Assembly: GCF_007830635.1 (NCBI RefSeq)
Contig: NZ_VLLA01000030.1
Span: 1 to 64,000 of the forward strand
Length of the DNA stretch: 64,000 nucleotides
DNA from: Bradyrhizobium huanghuaihaiense
GTDB lineage: Bacteria > Pseudomonadota > Alphaproteobacteria > Rhizobiales > Xanthobacteraceae
Direction of reading: 5' to 3'
Shown piece after piece: positions 27,177 through 34,574 of the stretch. The notes below the pieces were generated by a model. The model searched no databases and was not told where the DNA came from. It saw only the letters and a list, made by a program, of their open reading frames with translations. Both the position numbers and the translations under genes were made by a program. The stretch's first letter is position 1. Every line of letters starts with the position of its first letter.

Positions 27177-28176
27177 TCAGCTGCGTCGGCACGGTGAGAC
27201 CACGGCCGCGCTCGATCTCATCGCCGCGCATCCGCTCCAGCAGCATGGTCGCGGCGTGGCGGCCCATGGCCGCCAGATCCCACGCGATTGCCGTGATGGG
27301 CGGCGTGTGCAATTCGGCGAGGTCGGAATCGCTGCCGGCCACCACTGAAATCCCATCGCCGACGGCAACGCCCATGGTCCGCAGGGCGCGCAGACAGCCG
27401 CCGAGCATGTCCATTGCCGCGACGAAGAGCGCTGTCGGGCGCTCCGCGAGACTCATGAGCGACGCCGTCGCCCGATAGGCGTCTTCGCTCGAGAGCACAT
27501 CGTCTCGCAACAGCCTCGGGTCCGGCGCGATGCCCGCCGCCGCATGCGCCGCGCGAAAACCCTCCAGGCGGCTTCGCGACGGAAAAGCGTTGAGGTCGCC
27601 GACCAGCATGGCGATCCGCCGGTGCCCGAGATCGAGCAGATGGCTCGTCGCCAGGCGCGCGCCCTCGCGATGATCGGCCGTGACGCGATCGAGCGCCTCG
27701 ATGCGATCGCGGTCGATGAGCAGCACCGGCATCAGCGCCTCCGACAGCGCCTCGCGCACATCTAGATGCTGCTCGTCGCTCAGCGTCATCATCACCCCGT
27801 CCACCCGGCGCCTGCGGAAGGCACGCAGCAAGGCGATCTCGACGTCGGGGCGGTTGGTCGTGCTCGCCAGCAGCAAGGTGTATCCCGCCTCACGCAGGAC
27901 CGCCTCGGCCTCCTTGATGAACAGCGCAAAACGCGGGATGTCGAAATCACGGATGGCGCAGGCCACGAGCCGCGACCGGCCCGCGCGCATGCTCTGGGCC
28001 GTGACATCGACCTCATAGCCGAGATGGGCCATGGCCTTTTCGACGCGCTCGCGCAGCTCCCTGGTCACCGCGGGATGATCATTGAGTACGCGGGATACGG
28101 TCCCAACCGCGACACCGGCCTCCCGGGCGACGTCCTTGACCTTCACGGTTGGCGATCGGCGAGCGTGTGATGGCAT
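27142..28176 (-). CDS. LacI-family transcriptional regulator
   Basis: Regulator of 344 aa. The N-terminal helix-turn-helix reads VKDVAREAGVAVGTVSRVLN (about residues 13-32) with the hinge helix near residue 60. The rest is a periplasmic-binding-protein-like sensor domain (type I) for a small ligand, probably a sugar or sugar acid. It is divergent from a dehydrogenase gene, and two perfect TGAACCGGTTCA sites lie between them, one 9 bp from its own start. Autoregulation plus control of the neighbour is the likely arrangement. Confidence 0.9.
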   Translation of the reverse strand: MPSHARRSPTVKVKDVAREAGVAVGTVSRVLNDHPAVTRELRERVEKAMAHLGYEVDVTAQSMRAGRSRLVACAIRDFDIPRFALFIKEAEAVLREAGYTLLLASTTNRPDVEIALLRAFRRRRVDGVMMTLSDEQHLDVREALSEALMPVLLIDRDRIEALDRVTADHREGARLATSHLLDLGHRRIAMLVGDLNAFPSRSRLEGFRAAHAAAGIAPDPRLLRDDVLSSEDAYRATASLMSLAERPTALFVAAMDMLGGCLRALRTMGVAVGDGISVVAGSDSDLAELHTPPITAIAWDLAAMGRHAATMLLERMRGDEIERGRGLTVPTQLIIRGSSRPFAS

Positions 28177-28185
28177 GCTGCTATA

Positions 28186-28197
28186 TGAACCGGTTCA
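28186..28197. promoter_or_regulatory. LacI-type operator O1
   Basis: Perfect 12-bp palindrome TGAACCGGTTCA with the central CG typical of LacI-family sites. It sits 9 bp upstream of the regulator start. With one side extended it reads ATGAACCGGTTCACCA, the exact inverse complement of the second site. Confidence 0.8.
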
Positions 28198-28283
28198 CCA
28201 TCCGAGACAAGGCGACATCGGTCAGTTTTGCCGCATATTTAGCCAATCTACATAACAATTATCGTGAGCGACCAACCCTTTGG

Positions 28284-28324
28284 TGAACCGGTTCATTGAC
28301 TCCCCTAGCGAACCCGGCACAATG
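28284..28324 (+). promoter_or_regulatory. LacI-type operator O2 and promoter of the dehydrogenase gene
   Basis: A second perfect TGAACCGGTTCA lies at 28284-28295, its centre 98 bp from that of O1. It touches a TTGACT (28296-28301) that is followed after 16 bases by CACAAT (28318-28323), a plausible promoter for the plus-strand gene. Repressor bound here would block RNA polymerase. Confidence 0.7.
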
Positions 28325-28363
28325 GCCGTCGGCGGTGAAACGCCGCGCAAGGAGGCTCCAGCC

Positions 28364-29284
28364 ATGCCGCAGCCCAAGATCGCCTTTGTCGGATTTGGCG
28401 AGGCCGCGCGATGCTTTGCATCCCATCTTGCGGCGCAGACCGGTGCACCGATGGTCGCGTTCTGCCAGGGCAAGACCAATGCACCGCCCTACTCCCAGGC
28501 TTTTCGTGCGATGGCGGCCGGTTGTGGCGTCACGCTCGTCGACCGGCTCGAGGACCTGTCGGACGCGGACGTGATCTTTTCCGCCGTGGTCGTTGCGGTC
28601 GCGGCCAAGATGGGTGAGGCCCTTTCCAAGCTCGTTCGTCCCGGCTGCCTCGTGGTGGACATCAACGCCGCGACCCCGCGAACGAAAAAGAGAATAGCCG
28701 AAGCCGTGGAGGCACGCGGCGGACTGTTCGCGGACGCGAATCTGATGGGGTCGGTCGACCTCTATGGCGCCGCGGTCACGCTCTACACGTCCGGCAGCGG
28801 TGCCGAGCGCTTCGCAGAAACGTTCAGGCCACTCGGCTTCCGTATCGAGGTCGCGGGCCCCGAAGCCGGCACGGCAGCGGCCGTGAAGATGCTGCGAAGC
28901 GTGGTGACGAAAGGCATGGAGGCGCTGCTGGTCGAGGCGCTGACCGCCGCAACGCTCGCCGGCGTGCGCGATGAAACCATGCGCGGACTTTGCACGTCGA
29001 TGGATGCCACCACGTTCAGCAAGTTCCTGGACATGTGCGTCCGCTCCGACGTGCTGCACGCCGAACGCCGCGCGGTGGAAATGGATGGCGTAGCCGCAGG
29101 CTTGCGAGAATTGGGTTTCGATCCCCTGATGGCCACCGCCACGGTGGCGCGCTTGAAGCTCTCCGCGCGGCTGGGCCTGCGGGACGAATTTGCGCAACGG
29201 TCCAGCTATTCGGCCGACGAGGTGCTGGACCGATATGCGCATGTCGTAGCTAGCGGATCGGGTGAGCTCGAAGAGCGACCGTAG
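28364..29284 (+). CDS. NAD(P)-dependent beta-hydroxyacid dehydrogenase-like protein (DUF1932 type)
   Basis: Oxidoreductase of 306 aa. The N-terminal Rossmann fold opens with IAFVGFGEAARCFASHL (residues 6-22), and the NAD-binding half ends near residue 160. The C-terminal half is the alpha-helical DUF1932 domain (LRSVVTKGMEALLVEALTAA), with K at about 186 in place of the catalytic lysine of the 6-phosphogluconate/3-hydroxyisobutyrate dehydrogenase family. Substrate unknown, probably a hydroxy acid derived from sugar. GGAGG lies 8 bases before the ATG. Under likely LacI control through O1 and O2. Confidence 0.82.
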   Translation: MPQPKIAFVGFGEAARCFASHLAAQTGAPMVAFCQGKTNAPPYSQAFRAMAAGCGVTLVDRLEDLSDADVIFSAVVVAVAAKMGEALSKLVRPGCLVVDINAATPRTKKRIAEAVEARGGLFADANLMGSVDLYGAAVTLYTSGSGAERFAETFRPLGFRIEVAGPEAGTAAAVKMLRSVVTKGMEALLVEALTAATLAGVRDETMRGLCTSMDATTFSKFLDMCVRSDVLHAERRAVEMDGVAAGLRELGFDPLMATATVARLKLSARLGLRDEFAQRSSYSADEVLDRYAHVVASGSGELEERP

Positions 29285-29299
29285 ACAGGACGACGCGAT

Positions 29300-30466
29300 T
29301 CACTCCGCGAGTTGAAATTGCGCAAAGCGGTGCAGCTCTTCCTCGATCACTCGTTTCAAATCCTTGCGTCCCGCCGTCTTCTTGCCCTGCCCGACCCAGG
29401 TCCATTTCTGCATCAACAGCTTCTTCGCCTGCCGGTCGGTCTTGAGGTCGAGCGCGGCGACGATCTCCTCGCCGACCAGCACCGGCAGCGCGAAATAGCC
29501 GAGCTTGCGCTTGGCCTTCGGCACGTAGGCCTCGAACAGATGGTTGTAGCCGAAGATGAGGTTGGTGCGCTTGCGCTGGATGATCAGGGGATCGAACGGC
29601 GAGAGGATGTGGACGAGATCGGGCGATGGCCCCTCGCCGCCCGCCTCCAGCACCGCGGGCTGCGCCCAATGCTCCTGCTTGCCGGCACCTTCGATCGCGA
29701 CCGGGATGAGTTCGCCGCGGCGAACGCGCGTGGCGATCATGCCCGCGACGGCCTTCTTGCGCGGCGCGTCGAGATGGCAGATCGAATCCAGGCTGACGAC
29801 GCCCTGTGAGCGCAGCGCGCGGTCGAGCAGATAGGCCGTGATATCCTTATTCGAGGCCGGCTTCGGCAGCTTGTCCCAGCCGAAATGGCGCGTCATCAGC
29901 TCATAGGTCTTGAGCATGCCCTGGCGCTCGCTGATGGTCGCAACGCCGGTGTAGAAGGCGAGCTGCAACGCCCGCTTCGAAGGCTTGCGGCTCTGCCAAA
30001 GGTGCTCCTTCTCGGTGAGCACGTCGTCCTCGATATCGCGGATCGTCAGCGGGCCGGCGCGCAGCAGCCGCATCACTTTGCGCGTGTCGGCCGGCTTGAC
30101 CGAGGCGTACCATTTGTGGCCCTCGCGGCGGTGCTCGCGCATCGCGGGGAGGAAAAAGCGGAAGTCGCCGGCCGGGATGTAAGAGAGCGCATGGGTCCAG
30201 TATTCGAACACGCATTTGTCGGCGCTCTGGGCCTGGCGCAGATCGGCGCGGCGATAGGACGGGATGCGGCTGAACAGGATGTGATGGTGGCAGCGCTCGA
30301 TGACATTGATGGTGTCGATCTGGACATAGCCGAGATGAGCGACCGTGTCGGCGACGGCCTGCGGCCCCTCGCCGAACGGGGTGCGCTCATCCAGCCGCTG
30401 GGCATGCAGCCAGATCTGCCGGGCCTGTGTCGTGGTGAGGGGGAGAGGTTTGGGCGCGCGGGACAT
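29300..30466 (-). CDS. YcaQ/AZL-family DNA glycosylase, crosslink repair
   Basis: Winged-helix DNA glycosylase of 388 aa. The family catalytic motif QxD is present as Q49-I50-D51 in GYVQIDTINVIERCHHHILFSR. E. coli YcaQ uses this motif to open nitrogen-mustard interstrand crosslinks. Three winged-helix repeats are expected over the whole length; the C-terminal part has IFGYNHLFEAYVP. The ATG at 30466 is preferred over a TTG at 30478. It ends 15 bp from the convergent dehydrogenase gene. Confidence 0.85.
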   Translation of the reverse strand: MSRAPKPLPLTTTQARQIWLHAQRLDERTPFGEGPQAVADTVAHLGYVQIDTINVIERCHHHILFSRIPSYRRADLRQAQSADKCVFEYWTHALSYIPAGDFRFFLPAMREHRREGHKWYASVKPADTRKVMRLLRAGPLTIRDIEDDVLTEKEHLWQSRKPSKRALQLAFYTGVATISERQGMLKTYELMTRHFGWDKLPKPASNKDITAYLLDRALRSQGVVSLDSICHLDAPRKKAVAGMIATRVRRGELIPVAIEGAGKQEHWAQPAVLEAGGEGPSPDLVHILSPFDPLIIQRKRTNLIFGYNHLFEAYVPKAKRKLGYFALPVLVGEEIVAALDLKTDRQAKKLLMQKWTWVGQGKKTAGRKDLKRVIEEELHRFAQFQLAE

Positions 30467-30534
30467 TGCAGGACGCAATGTAGCGGGATTCGCGTCAAGA
30501 GAAAGAACGGGGAAAAGCAGCCGTCAAAGAAAAA

Positions 30535-30563
30535 GCCGCGCTGCCATCTGCTGACAGCGCGGC
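30535..30563 (-). terminator. Rho-independent terminator
   Basis: A perfect 9-bp stem GCCGCGCTG / CAGCGCGGC with an 11-base loop; on the minus strand it is followed by TTTTTCTTT. It lies 20 bp past the stop of the Met-rich small protein. Confidence 0.85.
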
Positions 30564-30582
30564 CGGATGGCGCGCGGCGCGC

Positions 30583-30837
30583 CTACTTCATCGACATCGC
30601 CTTCTGCGACTTCATGTAGTGCGCGCAGGCGCTCTTCATCTTGCCGTTGCTCATGTCGGTGTTGGCCATGGCCATTTCCTTGTTGGCTGCCATCTTGGCC
30701 GGCGTATCGGGTGTGCCGCCCATCATGGCGGCGGACTTCATCATGTTGTCCTTGGTGCACGCCATCATGGCGGCGGATGCGGGGGACAGCGAAAGGGTGA
30801 ACGCGACAAAGGCTGCGGCCGTGAGCAAGATCTTCAT
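30583..30837 (-). CDS. Small secreted methionine-rich protein
   Basis: Protein of 84 aa with a classical signal peptide cut near residue 22 (SPASA-AMM). The mature 62 residues contain 14 methionines, three of them as MM pairs, two cysteines and one histidine. Met-rich periplasmic peptides often bind Cu(I) or Ag(I), so metal handling is possible but not shown. GGAGGAG lies 7 bases before the ATG at 30837, and a strong terminator follows, so it is a single-gene transcript. I do not know a named family. Confidence 0.75.
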   Translation of the reverse strand: MKILLTAAAFVAFTLSLSPASAAMMACTKDNMMKSAAMMGGTPDTPAKMAANKEMAMANTDMSNGKMKSACAHYMKSQKAMSMK

Positions 30838-30958
30838 TGAAAAGTCTCCTCCGTAAAACGAAACCGGCGTCATGCCGGCCTTCGCAATTACGTATTCTCT
30901 CGCGCGGACGTTTCGCGGAGAAGACAATTTTCTTGCTGCGGTGCGAAGGCGGAAGCGG

Positions 30959-31330
30959 TCAACGACTGTCCTTCGGCGGCCCGGACCGGTCTCCGAGGCT
31001 GCCCGTGGCAACGTCCGGCTCACACAACGCCTTGCCGCGCCCCTCGGCCTGGCAGCGATAGACGCTGCCGGTGAGACGGTCGACCAGCCACATGTTCTCT
31101 TCGGTCGGCGCTCCGAGGCCGACATAGCGGGAGGTGAGGCCCGTGATCAGCGTCGACAGCAGGATCGCCAGCGCGATCATCGCCGCGCCGATATAGATAG
31201 GCATGGAGCTCAGGGACACAGTCCGATCGGGCAGGCCACTGCGATAGGATTGATAGTCACTCGGCCTCGGCACTGGACGGTACTCGGCTCCCTCATTCGC
31301 TCTCGTCGGATAACGTGTCCTGCTAGGCAT
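30959..31330 (-). CDS. Hypothetical single-span membrane protein
   Basis: Frame of 123 aa with one membrane segment (about residues 44-66, IYIGAAMIALAILLSTLITG). The first 40 residues are polar, with RPVPRPSDYQSYRSGLPDR, and the C-terminal 55 residues have two cysteines (YRCQAE, CEPDV). No ribosome site precedes the ATG at 31330, and the shorter start at 31204 would leave only the membrane and C-terminal parts. Codon use resembles the neighbours. No family recognised. Confidence 0.5.
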   Translation of the reverse strand: MPSRTRYPTRANEGAEYRPVPRPSDYQSYRSGLPDRTVSLSSMPIYIGAAMIALAILLSTLITGLTSRYVGLGAPTEENMWLVDRLTGSVYRCQAEGRGKALCEPDVATGSLGDRSGPPKDSR

Positions 31331-31683
31331 GCATCTGGCCGAAAAATTGTTCGCAGACTGGCCATCGCGCGACGGCTTTGCGACGATCGGTGAGCACAGG
31401 TTTCGTCATGTGAACCGGCCTTGCGGTTCGCGGCCGCTATCCATGGTGATCTGGGTCACGCCAGGACAACCGCAGCTCGAACCCGCGTTGGGACGGATGC
31501 GACCACTCCTCTTCCCCGTTCGCGCTCGTCCCGGACGGCTGGGCCGTCATGCGCCAGAAAATCGCCGATCGCGCCAGAATGACCTCTCCTTCCACCGTGA
31601 CCAGGATCACACTTTGGGTTTTGAACCTCCCCTATGCTCGCAGCATCAAATCGCCATCAGGCGTTACAGCGAGGAATACGACA
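31331..31683. other. 353-bp intergenic region
   Basis: No supported gene. It separates two divergent genes and must contain the promoter of the OmpA-domain gene. I could not identify convincing -35 and -10 boxes, and found no long palindrome. Confidence 0.5.
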
Positions 31684-32325
31684 ATGACCCGTTTTGATAA
31701 GTTTTTTGGACTGAAGGCGATCACGCTCTCGGCGGCGCTGTCGATGACGGCGGGCCTGGCTCTGGCCGGCGACAACAACGTCTCCACCGACAAGATCCTG
31801 GATGCGCTGAAGCCGAAGCCTGTGACCCGCGGCCTGTCCGTCGGTCCGCAGGCCGATCCGACCGCGCAGGCCAAGGAAGCGACATTCCTGAACACGGTGC
31901 GCAACCGCTCGACCCGGTCGCTCTCGACGGGCGAACGCGAGCAGATCGCCGAGCTCGCCGCGACCAAGCCGAAGATCGATCTGGAGATCCAGTTCGACTA
32001 CAACTCGGCCGACATCGCCAAGACCTCGGTGCCGTCGGTGCAGGCGCTCGGCAAGGCGCTGTCCGACCCGGCGCTGAAGGGCTCGACTTTCGTGGTCGCC
32101 GGCCACACCGATGCGATCGGCGGCGAAGACTATAATCAGGGCCTCTCCGAACGGCGCGCCGACACCATCAAGAAGTACCTGGTGCAGAACTACGGCCTCA
32201 ACGGCACCGATCTCGTCACCGTCGGCTACGGCAAGACCAAGCTGAAGGATACGGCCAACGGCGCCGACCCGATCAACCGCCGCGTCCAGGTCGTGAACAT
32301 GGACACCAAGACCGCGTCGAAATGA
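31684..32325 (+). CDS. OmpA-domain outer-membrane/periplasmic protein
   Basis: Protein of 213 aa with a signal peptide cut near residue 28 (GLALA-GDN). The C-terminal OmpA-like peptidoglycan-binding domain (about residues 95-205) has the core FVVAGHTDAIGGEDYNQGLS followed by ERRADTIKKYL and NRRVQV, including the aspartate and arginine that hold diaminopimelate. No beta-barrel part is present, so it is probably a periplasmic cell-wall anchor. GAGGA lies 8 bases before the ATG. A strong hairpin follows. Confidence 0.88.
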   Translation: MTRFDKFFGLKAITLSAALSMTAGLALAGDNNVSTDKILDALKPKPVTRGLSVGPQADPTAQAKEATFLNTVRNRSTRSLSTGEREQIAELAATKPKIDLEIQFDYNSADIAKTSVPSVQALGKALSDPALKGSTFVVAGHTDAIGGEDYNQGLSERRADTIKKYLVQNYGLNGTDLVTVGYGKTKLKDTANGADPINRRVQVVNMDTKTASK

Positions 32326-32351
32326 GCTGAGATGTAACTGCCAATCAACAA

Positions 32352-32379
32352 GCCGCCTGCCGCTCGAACGGCAGGCGGC
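32352..32379. terminator. Bidirectional hairpin between convergent genes
   Basis: Perfect 11-bp stem GCCGCCTGCCG / CGGCAGGCGGC with a 6-base loop, 26 bp after the OmpA gene stop and 10 bp from the end of the convergent glycosyltransferase gene. The T-tract is weak on both sides (CTTCC, TTGTTG). Confidence 0.65.
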
Positions 32380-32388
32380 CTTCCGTTG

Positions 32389-33747
32389 TCAGATCCAACT
32401 CTGGAACAGCATCAGCCGATTGAATGTCTGCATCGACGTGCCGATGAAGGCCGCCGAGATCGGCAGCATGACCGCGAAGCCGATCGCGGCGACGCCGACA
32501 TAGGCCCACAGCAGCCAGCGCGGCATGCCGCCCCGGCGCAGGACGTAGACCAGTGCAAACGACGCCGCGGTCGCGGCCGGCAGGTAGTAGTAGATGAATC
32601 CCAGCGTGCGCGGCAGCAACGCCCAGGCAAGCCATGGGCCGAAGTAGAACGCCGCGATCAGGAATGCATCCCACCGGCGCGCGACGATGAAATCGCGCAG
32701 CACGACGGCGAGCGCAGCCAGCGCCGGCCACGCCACCAGAGGATTGCCGAGGAAGACGATCGCGGAGATGTTGTCCTCCGCCGTCTTGTCGAACAGGAAC
32801 CACACCGGGCGCGCGAGCAGCGGCCAGGATGGCCACGAGCTCATATAGGTGTGCCCGGCGATCGCGGTCGTGGTGTTGTCGGCAAAGATCCGGCGCTGCG
32901 CCTCGACCAGATCAGTCAGCGACAATCCATAGAGCGGAACGAAGGCGGCGAGATAGGTCATCGCCGGCAGCACGACGAAGCAAAGCGCGACCTGGAGCGC
33001 GCTGAAGTCCGGCCAGAGATCGGGCCGGTACCAGTCGTCCGGCTTCGCATCGGCGAACAGCGTGCGCCAGCTCTGCATCAGGCGGATCACCGCGACGATG
33101 GCGATGCAGACACCGAGTGGAAACAAGCCGCTCCATTTGCAGGCTGCGGCAAGACCGAACAGAGCGCCCGCGAATGCGAACAGTGCATGCGGCCGCTCCC
33201 TGCGAAAGCCATGCGTGAAGGCGGCGGTCGCGAGCAGGCCGAAGCCGAGCGCAAAGATGTCGAGCATCGCGATGCGCGCCTGCACGTAGAGCATCTGATT
33301 GAAGGCCGCGATCAGCGCGGCGGCGATCGCCGGCCCTTGCGCTGCGAACAGCGCGAGGCCGCACAGATAGATCGCGACGATGGCGAGTGCGCCGAACAAC
33401 GTCCCGGGATAGCGCCAGGCAAACGCGTTGTCGCCGAAGGTCGCGATCGACGCCGCGATCAGCTCCTTGGCCAGCGGCGGATGCATCGGATTGAGCATCG
33501 GCTGCGACATCACCGGCGCCAGCATCTGGCGCGCCGCCGGCACGTAGTGCACCTCGTCGAAGACGAATTTCTCCGGCGTGGTGAGACCGATCAACAGTGC
33601 CAGATGCGCAATCAGGAAAATCGCGACAGCAATCACTGCGCTCCGCGACACCTTCGGAACCGCAGGCAATTCGAGCGTCTGTTGTGGGGCTGTTTTGCGT
33701 GGCAAATCGGCTTCACCGCGGAGAAAAAAAATACTGGTTCTCGTCAT
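32389..33747 (-). CDS. Protein O-mannosyltransferase (GT39)-type membrane glycosyltransferase
   Basis: Polytopic enzyme of 452 aa. The catalytic D-E pair typical of PMT/ArnT enzymes is in FVFDEVHYVPAARQML (about residues 62-77), followed by NPMHPPLAKELIAASI, where the HPPL motif contacts the lipid-linked sugar. About eleven hydrophobic helices follow; RMPLYGLSL-type loops and the C-terminal PMT_4TMC-like part are present. It should move a sugar from a polyprenyl-phosphate donor to a protein or envelope lipid in the periplasm; acceptor unknown. Start 33747 or 33756; the long upstream frame overlaps the FecR gene and is rejected. Confidence 0.85.
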   Translation of the reverse strand: MTRTSIFFLRGEADLPRKTAPQQTLELPAVPKVSRSAVIAVAIFLIAHLALLIGLTTPEKFVFDEVHYVPAARQMLAPVMSQPMLNPMHPPLAKELIAASIATFGDNAFAWRYPGTLFGALAIVAIYLCGLALFAAQGPAIAAALIAAFNQMLYVQARIAMLDIFALGFGLLATAAFTHGFRRERPHALFAFAGALFGLAAACKWSGLFPLGVCIAIVAVIRLMQSWRTLFADAKPDDWYRPDLWPDFSALQVALCFVVLPAMTYLAAFVPLYGLSLTDLVEAQRRIFADNTTTAIAGHTYMSSWPSWPLLARPVWFLFDKTAEDNISAIVFLGNPLVAWPALAALAVVLRDFIVARRWDAFLIAAFYFGPWLAWALLPRTLGFIYYYLPAATAASFALVYVLRRGGMPRWLLWAYVGVAAIGFAVMLPISAAFIGTSMQTFNRLMLFQSWI

Positions 33748-33870
33748 TGAACGCATTCTGCCGCAACTGTCACTAAGCATAGCGCACGTCCCGCGCCGCT
33801 TGTGATAATTCCGCCACATCGCAAGCGCGCGCGATCCGGTACGATCAGGGACCCATCGATCGGTTGCGAA

Positions 33871-34572
33871 ATGAATTTGCGTTTTTGGCTTTTCCCCACA
33901 CTGCTCATGGCCGCATTGTGCGCCGCGCCTTGCGCGCAGGCGCAGACGCGTGTCGGCGAAGCCGTCGTGATCCAGAACGAGGTGGTGCGGGTAGCCGCGA
34001 CCACGACGCCGATCAATGTCGGCGACAGCATGCTGCGCGACGAGACCGTGCGCACCGGCGCCGACGGCGCGGCGCGCTTCGTCATGGCCGACAGCACCAA
34101 CCTCTCGCTCGGCCCGAGCGCGACGCTGAAGCTCGACCGCACCGTCTTCAACGACGAGCACAGCTATCGCGACGTCGCGATCCGCATGACGACGGGCGCA
34201 TTCCGCTTCGTCACCGGGCATTCCGAGAAGACCGCCTACAAGATCACGACGCCGCTCGCGACCATCGGCGTGCGCGGCACCACGCTCGACATCCTCTCCC
34301 AGCGCGGCCGTTCCGTCGTGGTGCTTCAGGATGGCGCCGCGAGTGTCTGCACGCTGAGCTTCCAATGCGTGCAGCTCACCCAGCCCGGCGACACCGCGAT
34401 CATCACATCGACCGGCGGCAAGGTCTCTATCACCAAGACCAGCACGCCGCCCTGGACCTTCGCCGCCAACTGCGCCGCAAGCGCCGGGCTGTGCGCGGTC
34501 AACCAATATGCCGACGCCTCGCCGACCATCACGCCCGCCGTCCATGACGACGGCATGCTGTGCGGGCGCTGA
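33871..34572 (+). CDS. Secreted FecR-domain protein
   Basis: Protein of 233 aa with a signal peptide cut near residue 24 (APCAQAQ). The FecR domain covers about residues 30-165: GDSMLRDETVRTGADGAARF, SNLSLGPSATLKLD, then ITTPLATIGVRGTTLDI. Unlike the E. coli iron-citrate FecR it has no cytoplasmic anti-sigma part and no membrane helix, so it is free in the periplasm or outside. Four cysteines lie in the C-terminal third. Its stop is 2 bp before the start of a beta-barrel gene, so the two products probably act together. Confidence 0.82.
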   Translation: MNLRFWLFPTLLMAALCAAPCAQAQTRVGEAVVIQNEVVRVAATTTPINVGDSMLRDETVRTGADGAARFVMADSTNLSLGPSATLKLDRTVFNDEHSYRDVAIRMTTGAFRFVTGHSEKTAYKITTPLATIGVRGTTLDILSQRGRSVVVLQDGAASVCTLSFQCVQLTQPGDTAIITSTGGKVSITKTSTPPWTFAANCAASAGLCAVNQYADASPTITPAVHDDGMLCGR

Positions 34573-34574
34573 CG

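Noticed and set aside
31329..31697. A 122-codon plus-strand frame before the OmpA gene
   Set aside because: Basic, low-complexity translation without a ribosome site or domain; it overlaps the OmpA gene start in another frame.
33757..34545. N-terminal extension of the glycosyltransferase frame
   Set aside because: It runs antisense through the FecR-domain gene and is His/Arg-rich; the PMT pattern begins at 33747.
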